This document shows positions 37,194 through 45,553 of a stretch of DNA of 64,000 nucleotides, in pieces. The notes beneath the pieces are model-generated. The model saw only the letters and a program-made list of their open reading frames with translations, ran no database searches and was not told where the DNA came from. Numbering within the stretch: the stretch's first letter is position 1; every line of letters starts with the position of its first letter. Source of the stretch: Aliiroseovarius pelagivivens (GTDB lineage Bacteria > Pseudomonadota > Alphaproteobacteria > Rhodobacterales > Rhodobacteraceae); contig NZ_OMOI01000001.1 in NCBI RefSeq assembly GCF_900302485.1, positions 2,418,001 to 2,482,000 of the forward strand, read 5' to 3'. The translations under genes and the position numbers were made by a program.

Positions 37194-39239
37194 TTACAGG
37201 TCTTTCACCAACCTCAGCGCGTCATAGATGGCAGCATGCGTGTTGCGTGCTGTCACGGCGTCGCCAATGCGGAACAGTTGGAACTGCCCGTCAGGGTTTG
37301 TACGGATGGTCTGCGGGCGCCCCTCGATCAGCGCATTGTGGTCCACTTCGCCCCGGTTTGATGACTGCTCTTTCAGGTCGAAATACAGATCATCCATCGG
37401 CATCGTGCCGTAGTTCACCACCACCTGATCATAGGTCGCCTCGCGGGTGAACTCGGAATAATCGGTACCCAGCGTGACCCTCAGGCGATTGCCGTCGCGC
37501 TGAATGCCTTTCAGGCGCTCGGTCACGGTGAACCGCACCCCTTTGGGCTGCAGCGACCGCATATAGGGCACAAGGTTCATTGCCATGATATCCGGGGCGA
37601 ATACGCGATCAGGTGTCATCACCTCGACCTTCGCACCGGCCTCAGAAGCGATCTCGGCGGCCTGCAGCGCCGGGTGGTCGCCGCTTTCGTCATAGATCAG
37701 CACATCACCCGCGCATTTCACGTCGCCCGCGATCACGTCCCACGCGCTGACGGCCAAATCCTGCGCGCCCTTGGTCTCGAACAGTTCAAGGTTCGGCAGG
37801 CCGCCGGTGGCAACGATCACCACATCGGGGTTCAGGGCGGTCACGTCATGGGTCTCGGCCCATGTGTTGAAATGGAAGGTGACATCGCGGGCCGCACATT
37901 GCGCCATGCGCCAATCGACAATGCCGATCATCTCGCGCCGACGCGGCGTCTGAGAGGTCAGACGCACCTGCCCGCCGGGATCAGGCTGCGCTTCAAAGAC
38001 GGTCACGTCGTGTCCACGCTCGGCGGCTACCCGCGCGGCCTCAAGCCCCGCAGGCCCAGCGCCCACGACCACCACCTTGCGGGGGGTGTCTGCAGGGGCA
38101 ATCTCGTGCGGCATGGTCAGCTCGCGCCCGGTGGCAGCATTATGTACGCAGAGTGCATCGCCCGCCTGATAGATCCGATCCAGGCAGTAGGTGGCACCAA
38201 CACAGGGGCGAATGTCTTCTTCGCGCCCCTCGATGATCTTCTTCACGATATGCGGATCGGCCATGTGCGCGCGCGTCATGCCCACCATATCCAACTGCCC
38301 AGACGACACCGCGTGGCGCGCGGTTGCGACATCCGGAATGCGGGCCGCGTGGAAGGTGGGCATACCGATTTCCTTGCGGACCCGGCCTGCGAAATCCAAA
38401 TGCGGCGAGGCCGGCGCGCCCTGAATGGGGATCATATCCGTCATCGCGGGGTCGGTATGAATGCGGCCCCGGTTGATGTTCAGGTAATCCACCTGCCCGC
38501 AGTCGCGCAGCATCCGCGCGATCTCCAGCCCCATATCTGGATCAATGCCGCCGGTCTCGACCTCGTCCGGTGCAAACCGAACCCCCACGATGAACTCACG
38601 TCCCACGCGTGCGCGCACGGCTTCAATGATATCCATCGTCAGCTTCATCCGCCCGGCAAGATCGCCGCCATAGGGGCCTTCCAATCGGTTGGTCAGGGGC
38701 GAGATGAACTGGTCCAACAGGTGCCCGTGGGTCATCACCTCGACCCCGTCCATGCCGCCCTCTTTCATCCGCTCGGCTGCGTCAGCGAAGTCGGAAATGA
38801 TCCGCGAAATATCCCAATCCTCGGCCATTTTAGGGAAGGCCCGGTGGGCAGGCTCACGATGCGGAGTCGAGCACACAGGCGGCATCCAATCGCCCTTGTT
38901 CCACCCCGTACGCCGCCCCAGATGGGTCAGCTGGATCATGCAGGCCGCGCCATGTTCGTGCACCGCATCCGTCAGGTTTCTGATCCACGGAATAACCTCG
39001 TCCTTATAGGCAAGGATGTTGTTGAAGACGGGCGGACTGTCTTTCGACACCGCCGCTGATCCCGCCGTCATGGTCATCGCCACACCCGCCTTGGCGCGCT
39101 CAGCGTGATACGCAGCATATCGCTCTTTCGGCATCCCATCCTCGGGATAGGCCGGTTCATGGCTTGTCGTCATGATCCGGTTTCTCAGGGTCAGATGCCC
39201 CAACTGATATGGCTGCAAAAGTGGATCGTTCGACATCAT
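37194..39239 (-). CDS. NADH:flavin oxidoreductase, TMADH/StcD type
   Basis: This 681-residue flavoprotein follows the trimethylamine dehydrogenase/2,4-dienoyl-CoA reductase plan: an Old-Yellow-Enzyme-like FMN barrel (residues about 5-340), an iron-sulfur segment (346-364) and an FAD/NAD(P)-binding part (VVVVGAGPAGLEAARVA at about 390-405). It resembles the StcD/N-methylproline demethylase branch, so oxidative N-demethylation of a small methylated amine is a reasonable guess. The cluster ligands read C346-A349-C352-C364, where TMADH has four cysteines. It lies downstream of the MttB-like gene on the same strand. Confidence 0.85.
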   Translation of the reverse strand: MMSNDPLLQPYQLGHLTLRNRIMTTSHEPAYPEDGMPKERYAAYHAERAKAGVAMTMTAGSAAVSKDSPPVFNNILAYKDEVIPWIRNLTDAVHEHGAACMIQLTHLGRRTGWNKGDWMPPVCSTPHREPAHRAFPKMAEDWDISRIISDFADAAERMKEGGMDGVEVMTHGHLLDQFISPLTNRLEGPYGGDLAGRMKLTMDIIEAVRARVGREFIVGVRFAPDEVETGGIDPDMGLEIARMLRDCGQVDYLNINRGRIHTDPAMTDMIPIQGAPASPHLDFAGRVRKEIGMPTFHAARIPDVATARHAVSSGQLDMVGMTRAHMADPHIVKKIIEGREEDIRPCVGATYCLDRIYQAGDALCVHNAATGRELTMPHEIAPADTPRKVVVVGAGPAGLEAARVAAERGHDVTVFEAQPDPGGQVRLTSQTPRRREMIGIVDWRMAQCAARDVTFHFNTWAETHDVTALNPDVVIVATGGLPNLELFETKGAQDLAVSAWDVIAGDVKCAGDVLIYDESGDHPALQAAEIASEAGAKVEVMTPDRVFAPDIMAMNLVPYMRSLQPKGVRFTVTERLKGIQRDGNRLRVTLGTDYSEFTREATYDQVVVNYGTMPMDDLYFDLKEQSSNRGEVDHNALIEGRPQTIRTNPDGQFQLFRIGDAVTARNTHAAIYDALRLVKDL

Positions 39240-39269
39240 CCATCCTTTTCGACTTGGGGCTTTCCCGCC

Positions 39270-39329
39270 CGTATTTTCTTACCACAAATATCCTGGGGGA
39301 GCGTCACAGACGCGGGGGCAAAGCCCCCT
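39270..39329 (-). repeat. REP-like extragenic element, copy 2
   Basis: Read on the minus strand this is GGGGGCTTTGCCCCC, then a CGTCTGTGACG stem, then CCCCCAGGATATTTGTGG and AAGAAAAT. The order matches the copy at 13863-13920. It lies between the MttB-like and flavin oxidoreductase genes and may act as a terminator or mRNA-stability element between them. Confidence 0.6.
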
Positions 39330-39335
39330 CCACCC

Positions 39336-40895
39336 TCAATACCAGGCGTCATCCATCGAGGCTTTCTTGCGCGCAACAAAATCCTTCAACGCCTCATCTG
39401 TTGCCGGATCCATCCCCGGCGCCTCATACGCCGCAAGTTGGGCCTTCCAGCGGGTGTTGGCACGGGTTGCCATGTCGATCTCGCCCTGTTCGTCCCATGT
39501 CTCCCACGGCTGGTTGTCGTCCAGCGCGCTGTCGTAATAGGCCGTTTTATAGTGCCGCAAAGTATGGGCGGTCGCGAACAGGTGCTCACCCGGTCCTTTT
39601 TCGGCCAACGCGTCAAAACCCAACGTATCCTCGGTCACCACGACCCCATCGTAATAGGAATGCAGCGCGCCACACAGGTCCAGATCCAGCATGAACTTCT
39701 CATAGGACATGGACAGAAGCCCATCCAAGAAGCCCGCCGAGTGCAGCAGATAATTCGCCCCGCACTGCACCGCCGACATCATCGACATCATCGCCTGCTG
39801 CATCGCCTGAGCATCGGGAAGCTTCGAGGTCGAGAAGTTGCCCGCACAGCGCAGGGGAAGGTTCAAGCGGCGCGCCAACTGGCCATAGACCAGACTGCCC
39901 ACCGCAGGCTCCGCCGTCCCAAATGTCGGTGAACCCGAGCGCAGCGACATCGAGCTAAGGAAGCTGGCAAGCACCACCGGCGCACCGGGACGTTCCAGCT
40001 GCGCCACCGCGCAGGACACCATGCTTTCCGCCAGACATTGCGCGATGGACCCAGCCATCGTCAGAGGCGACACCGCCCCGCCCAGCAAGAACGGCAAATG
40101 AATCGAGCCCTGCCCCGCCTTGGCATACTCGCGAATGCCCTGCGTCGTGATCCCGTCCATAACCAAGGGGCTGGTGGTGTTAAAGTTCCCCATGATGACG
40201 CAGTTCTGGTCGACAAAATCCGCGCCGAACAGCACGCGGCACATCTCGACACTATCGGCGGCGCGTTCTGGCGCAGTGACCGAGCCAAGAAACGGCCGGT
40301 CGGAATAGCGCATGTGGGCATAGACCATATCAAGATGGCGTTTGTTCACCGGCACATCGGTCGGTTCGCAAACCGTTCCGCCGGAATGGTGCAGCCACGG
40401 GCTCATCTGGCCCAGCTTCACAAAGTTTTGGAAGTCCTCAAGCGTGCCATAGCGGCGACCCTTGTCCAGATCCATCACGAAAGGGCTTCCATACGAGGGC
40501 GCGAAGATCACATTGTCCCCGCCGACCTCGACATTGTTGGCCGGGTTGCGGGCGTGCTGAGTGAAGACCGCCGGTGCTGTCTTCAGGATCTCGCGGATCA
40601 TACCGGGCGCGAACTTGGTGTTCCACCGCGTGTCGTCCAGCTGCGTGACCTCGCCGCCAGCCTTGCGGAACATCTCGACCGTGTCGGAATCATCGCGAAA
40701 CTCGATACCAATCTCGGCCATGATGCGGTCGGCTGTTGCCTCGATCTGCTGCAACGCGTCTTCACCAAGAATGTCGTAGGTAGGGATGCCGCGCTTGATA
40801 TAGGGACGCTCCAGATGCGGGTTCTGCCCCGGCGCACCATCGCGTGCCTCCCGTTTACCACGGCTGCGCCGCCGTCCTGTGCTTGGTTCGCTCAT
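39336..40895 (-). CDS. Trimethylamine methyltransferase (MttB) family protein, non-pyrrolysine
   Basis: A 519-residue MttB-superfamily protein (COG5598). Landmarks include GIPTYDILGEDALQQIEATA at the N-terminus, APSYGSPFVMDLDKGRR, SVTAPERAADSVEM, FSTSKLPDAQAMQQA and a SPTFGTAEP segment. No in-frame amber codon interrupts the gene, so it is the non-pyrrolysine type, whose characterised members (such as MtgB) demethylate glycine betaine or related compounds onto a corrinoid protein. No corrinoid-protein gene is nearby. The start is backed by a GGGAGG site. It is divergent from the TetR gene. Confidence 0.88.
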   Translation of the reverse strand: MSEPSTGRRRSRGKREARDGAPGQNPHLERPYIKRGIPTYDILGEDALQQIEATADRIMAEIGIEFRDDSDTVEMFRKAGGEVTQLDDTRWNTKFAPGMIREILKTAPAVFTQHARNPANNVEVGGDNVIFAPSYGSPFVMDLDKGRRYGTLEDFQNFVKLGQMSPWLHHSGGTVCEPTDVPVNKRHLDMVYAHMRYSDRPFLGSVTAPERAADSVEMCRVLFGADFVDQNCVIMGNFNTTSPLVMDGITTQGIREYAKAGQGSIHLPFLLGGAVSPLTMAGSIAQCLAESMVSCAVAQLERPGAPVVLASFLSSMSLRSGSPTFGTAEPAVGSLVYGQLARRLNLPLRCAGNFSTSKLPDAQAMQQAMMSMMSAVQCGANYLLHSAGFLDGLLSMSYEKFMLDLDLCGALHSYYDGVVVTEDTLGFDALAEKGPGEHLFATAHTLRHYKTAYYDSALDDNQPWETWDEQGEIDMATRANTRWKAQLAAYEAPGMDPATDEALKDFVARKKASMDDAWY

Positions 40896-40924
40896 CACGT
40901 CCTCCCTTGTCATGAGTCGCATAG

Positions 40925-40961
40925 TTGACACAGGTGACATCTGATTTGACACATGTGTCAA
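40925..40961. promoter_or_regulatory. Tandem operators between the MttB-like and tetR genes
   Basis: A perfect 16-bp palindrome TTGACACATGTGTCAA fills 40946-40961. A degenerate copy (TTGACACAGGTGACAT, 13 of 16 bases matching) occurs at 40925-40940, exactly 21 bp away, two helical turns. The site sits in an 86-bp divergent gap and is the obvious target for the adjacent TetR-family repressor. Confidence 0.75.
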
Positions 40962-40973
40962 GTCACCTATGAT
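40946..40973 (+). promoter_or_regulatory. Promoter of the tetR gene, probably leaderless
   Basis: TTGACA at 40946-40951 and TATGAT at 40968-40973, with a 16-bp spacer, overlap the palindromic operator. Transcription would begin at about 40980-40982, at or just before the ATG at 40982, and no ribosome-binding site is seen, so the mRNA is probably leaderless. Confidence 0.6.
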
Positions 40974-40981
40974 GCGGGACT

Positions 40982-41599
40982 ATGGCTAAAAACGACATAC
41001 CCCGCCCGCGCGCCTCGGAACGCATGTGGCTTGATGCCGCGCTAGAGCTTTTGATTACCGTTGGTGTGGATGGGGTGAAGATCATGCCGCTGGCCAATCA
41101 CCTCGGCCTGACACGCACCGGATTCTATCACCACTTCCGCGACCGCGAGGCGCTGTTGGACGCTATGATCAAACGGTGGGAGGACAAGAACACAGGCAAT
41201 TTGGTTGCCCAGTGCGCGCTCTATGCCGAGACCATCTGCGAAGCGATGTTCAACCTTCAGGATTGTTGGTTCCAGAAAGACCTTTTCGATGCCCAGCTTG
41301 ACCGTGCCATCCGCAACTGGGCTGATCATGACGCAGACCTAGAACGGCGGGTGGAAGCCGCCGACGCCCAGCGCAAAGCTGCCATCAAAACGATGTTCGA
41401 ACGCTTCGATTATTCCCCCGACGACGCCGAGGTGCGGACCATGGCGATCCTCTATACGCAGGTCGGCTATATCGCGATGGAGATCAAAGAAGACCCCATC
41501 GGCCGGATCGACCGCGTTCCACTATATGTCGAACTTTTCACGGGTCAGTCACCCTCGGAAAACGAGATCCGGCGTTTTCGCGCACGGAACGGATATTGA
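40982..41599 (+). CDS. TetR family transcription regulator
   Basis: A 205-residue TetR-type regulator. The N-terminal helix-turn-helix is LDAALELLITVGVDGVKIMPLANHLGLTRTGFYHHFRDREALLDAMI. The C-terminal ligand domain is helical and divergent, so the inducer is unknown. It lies between the divergent MttB-like gene and the co-oriented reductive dehalogenase gene, with operators in the promoter, so it probably controls both and itself. Confidence 0.92.
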   Translation: MAKNDIPRPRASERMWLDAALELLITVGVDGVKIMPLANHLGLTRTGFYHHFRDREALLDAMIKRWEDKNTGNLVAQCALYAETICEAMFNLQDCWFQKDLFDAQLDRAIRNWADHDADLERRVEAADAQRKAAIKTMFERFDYSPDDAEVRTMAILYTQVGYIAMEIKEDPIGRIDRVPLYVELFTGQSPSENEIRRFRARNGY

Positions 41600-41713
41600 A
41601 TCCAATTTTTCTCTAGCGTCTGTTTTCCATCCATGCTTTTGGTATTCTAACACCTTATATACCTGACCGGACCGAAGGCAGCTTTGGCGTTTCCGGCAGA
41701 ATGGACGACCGAC

Positions 41714-44700
41714 ATGCGCCTGTTTTCGACCCGCAATCGGCCCGTGGATCTGGGCCCCTACCCGCTTGAACGCCTACGCCGTTGCGACACGGCGCCCGGA
41801 CTGGATCAGCTCGGCCTAGATCCGCATCTGTCCTTTGATCGGCCCGACCGCCCCGAAAGCCTTGTCAACGCAATGGCCCCTTATCAGGCGGCGCTGGACG
41901 CGATCCGGGATGGAGAGATCAATCCAACCCGCTCGACCATTCCCGATGATCCAGACGAGCGCGCGCGTCACCTGAAGGCCTTTGGCTATTTCTCGGACGC
42001 GTCGATGGTCGGGATCACACGGTTGGACGCGGATGCCCGTCGCCACACACCCACCGAAAATCCCGGCATTCAGGAGCTGGTCACGGCCCTCGGCACCCGC
42101 GAGGTCCAGACGCTGGCCGCCGGGATCGACACGTTGATGGCCGAGTTGAAGGAAAGCCTGTCTGCTGGCATCCGCCCCGTGTCGGGTCACAGCCACGCGA
42201 TAGTCTTTCTGTACGAACACCACCGTGCCCCCCGCGCAGACGAGCCGGGCGCGGATTGGATCATGGACGCGCAGGACCACCGCGCCTGTCTTCTGTCCTC
42301 GGAAACCGCCATCGTAATTGCGAACTATCTGCGGCTTTTGGGGTTCGACGCGAAGGCCCACACGGGTGCGGCCAGCGATGTCTGGATGTCTCGGCTGTCC
42401 GTACAGGCCGGGCTGACATGGGCAACGCCGGATGGCCCACGTGCCCCGTGGGTCGGCGACCAATTCGGCATTGCCGTCGTCACCACCGATCTTGAGATCA
42501 CGCCCGACCGCCCCCTTGCCCCCGAGGCTGAGCAATCGAACCTGACCGGTTTGCGGTGGAAGCTGGGCGTGGACAGCGCCAAATCCGGCATGAACCGCGA
42601 TCCTTATGTACGTCGCGACTATGCCCAAGGCCCGCTGCCCTTCGAGCGGTTGAAGCGTGTCGACAAGCCCACGTCCTATATCGACGAAGAAAACGTCGCG
42701 CGCGTGCCGAAACGATCCGACATGTTCGCCCGTGCGCAGTTTGGCGATATGGGCAAGCACCTGCACGAGCATTCCTCGGGCGGGATGTATGTGCGCAAAG
42801 CCGCCCCCAGCTATGCCCAGCGCCGCGCGCTTGGGGTCTTTACGCCGCTGCAAGATGGTCCTGTGGCGAAGGGCGCGCGACCGACAGACGCGGAAAACAA
42901 CGCCGCCGCCCTGCGCGCCGCCAGCTATTTCCTTGGGATCGACGCGGCCGGGACTAGCCGCTGCCCGGACTGGGTTTGGTACAGCCACGACGCCACCGGG
43001 GCCGAGATCGTGCCGACCCATCACAACGCGATCTCGATGATCGTGGATCAGGGCTTTGAAACGATGGAGGGCGCGTCCGGCGACGACTGGATTGCGGTCA
43101 GCCAATCCATGCGCGCCTATCTGCGGTTCTCGCTGATCGGAGGCGTCATCGCCCAGCAGATCCGCAACCTCGGCTATTCCGCCAAGGCCCATACGGTGAT
43201 GGATGGTACGGTGCTACAACCGCCGCTGCTGCTTCTCGCCGGATTGGGCGAAATCAGCCGCATCGGCGAGGTTATTTTGCATCCCCTGCTTGGCCCGCGT
43301 CTGAAATCCGGCGCGGTGACGACGGACATGCCGCTGTCCCATGACAGACCAATTGATTTCGGCCTGCAGAAGTTTTGCGAATCTTGCAACAAATGCGCCC
43401 GCGAGTGCCCCTCGGGCGCGATCACAGCCGGACCAAAGAAGATGTTCAACGGCTATGAGATCTGGAAATCGGACAGCCAGAAATGCACCACCTATCGCGT
43501 GACGCAGCCGGGCGGCGCGATGTGTGGGCGCTGCATGAAGACCTGCCCGTGGAACCTTGAGGGGCTGTTTGCGCAGACGCCGTTCCGCTGGGCAGCTTCA
43601 AACCTGCCGGGGGCAGCGCCTGTCTTGGCGAAGCTCGATGATGCGGTCGGCAATGGCGGCCTGAACGAGGTTAAGAAATGGTGGTGGGATTTGGAGCTGG
43701 GGCCGGATGGCGGCTATCACGCACCGGTCGAGCCGGTGAACCGTCGTGGTCTTCAGCGCGAGCTTGACCTGAAGCCCGAGGATCAGACCCTTGCGACCTA
43801 TCCCGCGCCCCTGGCCCCGCCGCCCTATCCCTATCCGTTCCCGATGGACCGCGAGGCCGGGATTGCGGCCTATGACGCGATGATCACGGCCAAGGAGTAT
43901 CGCGATCGCAAAGCACGTGGCGATCTGTCGATGATCCACAAGTATTTCGTCCCGCAAGACAGCCCCGTGCTGCAGCTGACCCTGTCGAAGGTCGAACAGA
44001 TGACGCCGAACGTCACAAAATACGAGCTGTCCGCGCTGGACGGATCGGATTTGCCCGCATGGACCGCCGGGGCGCATCTGGATGTGCTCGTCTCGCCCGA
44101 TTTCTTGCGGCAGTATTCGATGTCCGGCGATCCGGCTGACCGCAGCCGCTATCAGATCGGCGTCCTGCGCGAAGACGAGGGGCGTGGCGGCTCGGCTCTT
44201 TTGCACCGCATCTTCACCGAGGGCCGCAAGGTCTTCGTCTCGCACCCCATCAACCACTTTGAACTGGTCGAGGACGCCCCCAAGACCTTCCTGATGGGAG
44301 GCGGTATCGGTATCACCCCGATGATCGCGTTCGCGCACCGTCTGCACACCATCGGTGCGGATTTCGCACTGCATTACTCGGCCAGCAGCCGGAAGGATGC
44401 GGGGTATCTGGACGACTTGGCCGCGATGCCGTGGGCCGACCGCGTACATCTGCATTTCTCGGACGAAGGCAGCCGTGCTGATTTCAATACTGTGTTCACA
44501 GACGCCCCGGATGGCGCGCATGTTTATGCCTGTGGGGCGGATCGTTATATGGACGCCGTGATGCAGGCCGCGGCCACTCAAGGCATCCCCGAGGACGCGC
44601 GGCATCTGGAGTATTTCAGCGTGCCCGAGCAGCCTGACTATGAAAACCACCCGTTCTCCTTGCGCCTGAAAGATGGTCGCAAGATCGAAGTCTCTGCGGA

Positions 44701-44911
44701 TCAAACCGCTGCAGACGCCTTGAACGGCGCTGGGTTCCATGTCGACGTCAAATGCTCGGACGGGATCTGTGGCGTGTGCAAATGCGGCGTGCTGTCAGGC
44801 GAAGTCGAACACCGCGACTTTGTCCTGTCCAACGCCCAGCGCGAAGGCGCCATGATCCTGTGCCAAAGCCGTGCAAAGGACCCGGACGGAGAGATTGCGC
44901 TGGATCTGTAG
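41714..44911 (+). CDS. Self-sufficient reductive dehalogenase (RdhA-FNR-ferredoxin fusion)
   Basis: A 1065-residue fusion enzyme like the catabolic reductive dehalogenases NpRdhA and BhbA. Residues about 150-550 form the cobalamin-binding core, which appears duplicated (FDAKAHTG near 220 and YSAKAHTV near 490). Then come two 4Fe-4S motifs (CESCNKCARECP from residue 555; CGRCMKTCPW near 600). A flavin/NAD(P)H reductase domain follows (RQYSMSGDP, MGGGIGITPM) and a plant-type 2Fe-2S domain ends the protein (CSDGICGVC from 1014). The fused reductase removes the need for a separate electron donor and suits aerobic cells. No TAT signal is seen, so it is cytoplasmic. A TTG at 41684 is an alternative start. 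Confidence 0.88.
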   Translation: MRLFSTRNRPVDLGPYPLERLRRCDTAPGLDQLGLDPHLSFDRPDRPESLVNAMAPYQAALDAIRDGEINPTRSTIPDDPDERARHLKAFGYFSDASMVGITRLDADARRHTPTENPGIQELVTALGTREVQTLAAGIDTLMAELKESLSAGIRPVSGHSHAIVFLYEHHRAPRADEPGADWIMDAQDHRACLLSSETAIVIANYLRLLGFDAKAHTGAASDVWMSRLSVQAGLTWATPDGPRAPWVGDQFGIAVVTTDLEITPDRPLAPEAEQSNLTGLRWKLGVDSAKSGMNRDPYVRRDYAQGPLPFERLKRVDKPTSYIDEENVARVPKRSDMFARAQFGDMGKHLHEHSSGGMYVRKAAPSYAQRRALGVFTPLQDGPVAKGARPTDAENNAAALRAASYFLGIDAAGTSRCPDWVWYSHDATGAEIVPTHHNAISMIVDQGFETMEGASGDDWIAVSQSMRAYLRFSLIGGVIAQQIRNLGYSAKAHTVMDGTVLQPPLLLLAGLGEISRIGEVILHPLLGPRLKSGAVTTDMPLSHDRPIDFGLQKFCESCNKCARECPSGAITAGPKKMFNGYEIWKSDSQKCTTYRVTQPGGAMCGRCMKTCPWNLEGLFAQTPFRWAASNLPGAAPVLAKLDDAVGNGGLNEVKKWWWDLELGPDGGYHAPVEPVNRRGLQRELDLKPEDQTLATYPAPLAPPPYPYPFPMDREAGIAAYDAMITAKEYRDRKARGDLSMIHKYFVPQDSPVLQLTLSKVEQMTPNVTKYELSALDGSDLPAWTAGAHLDVLVSPDFLRQYSMSGDPADRSRYQIGVLREDEGRGGSALLHRIFTEGRKVFVSHPINHFELVEDAPKTFLMGGGIGITPMIAFAHRLHTIGADFALHYSASSRKDAGYLDDLAAMPWADRVHLHFSDEGSRADFNTVFTDAPDGAHVYACGADRYMDAVMQAAATQGIPEDARHLEYFSVPEQPDYENHPFSLRLKDGRKIEVSADQTAADALNGAGFHVDVKCSDGICGVCKCGVLSGEVEHRDFVLSNAQREGAMILCQSRAKDPDGEIALDL

Positions 44912-44974
44912 CCTCACGCGCACCTCACAGAAACGTCATCACAATCGGTGATCCGGACCCGGAAGCCCCCCGTA

Positions 44975-44998
44975 CTCCTTGTATCTGAAAACAAGGAG
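44975..44998 (+). promoter_or_regulatory. Hairpin enclosing the Shine-Dalgarno of the fasciclin gene
   Basis: A perfect eight-base inverted repeat CTCCTTGT-(8 nt)-ACAAGGAG. The right arm contains the ribosome-binding site AAGGAG, seven bases before the ATG at 45005. If formed in the mRNA it hides that site completely, as in RNA thermometers and some riboregulators. Confidence 0.6.
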
Positions 44999-45004
44999 AT
45001 CAAC

Positions 45005-45490
45005 ATGCTTCGTCGTACATTCATCGCCGTCACCGCTGCCGCCGCCTTTGCCGCTCCGGCTTTCGCAGATGACCATTCCAAGGACATCGTCGATACTGCG
45101 GTCGGCGCAGGCAGCTTCACCACACTGGTCGCCGCCGTTCAGGCCGCCGGTCTGGTCGACACCCTGAAGGGCGACGGCCCCTTCACCGTCTTCGCCCCAA
45201 CAGATGATGCTTTCGCAGCCCTGCCTGAAGGCACAGTCGAAACGCTGCTGATGCCGGAAAACAAAGACAAGCTGGTATCAATTCTGACCTATCACGTGGT
45301 CCCCGGCAAAGTGATGTCCGGCGATCTGTCGGACGGCATGATGGCCGCCACCGTGCAGGGCGCTGAGGTCAAAATCGGCACCATGTCCGGCGTAACCGTT
45401 CAGGGCGCCAACGTCACCGCTGCCGACATCGAAGCCTCGAACGGTGTGATCCATGTAATCGACAGCGTGATCCTGCCCCCGGAAAGCTAA
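45005..45490 (+). CDS. Secreted fasciclin (FAS1) domain protein
   Basis: This 161-residue protein has a Sec signal peptide ([21 protein letters not shown]) and a single FAS1 domain. The FAS1 H1 motif [20 protein letters not shown] and the H2 motif ([13 protein letters not shown], later [18 protein letters not shown]) are intact. FAS1 proteins mediate adhesion or surface contacts; the partner here is unknown. The strong ribosome-binding site is sequestered in a hairpin, and a good terminator follows, so the gene is a single transcription unit. Confidence 0.92.
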   Translation: MLRRTFIAVTAAAAFAAPAFADDHSKDIVDTAVGAGSFTTLVAAVQAAGLVDTLKGDGPFTVFAPTDDAFAALPEGTVETLLMPENKDKLVSILTYHVVPGKVMSGDLSDGMMAATVQGAEVKIGTMSGVTVQGANVTAADIEASNGVIHVIDSVILPPES

Positions 45491-45514
45491 AGCTTTCTTC
45501 CCCTCACGGCAGGC

Positions 45515-45543
45515 AAGGGGTCGCCCAAGCGGCCCCTTTTCTT
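45515..45543 (+). terminator. Factor-independent terminator
   Basis: AAGGGG-TCG-CCCAAG-CGG-CCCCTT followed by TTCTTT. It ends the fasciclin transcript. The complementary strand also gives a run of A, so it is mainly a plus-strand terminator. Confidence 0.75.
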
Positions 45544-45553
45544 TGCCCGCAGC

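Noticed and set aside
37674..39059. 461-residue plus-strand frame opposite the flavin oxidoreductase
   Set aside because: Rich in His/Arg/Pro typical of antisense to GC-rich genes; the minus-strand frame has complete conserved FMN and FAD motifs.
39336..40895. Pyrrolysine (amber-coded) form of MttB
   Set aside because: The frame is continuous, with no internal TAG to read through, so this is the non-pyrrolysine branch.
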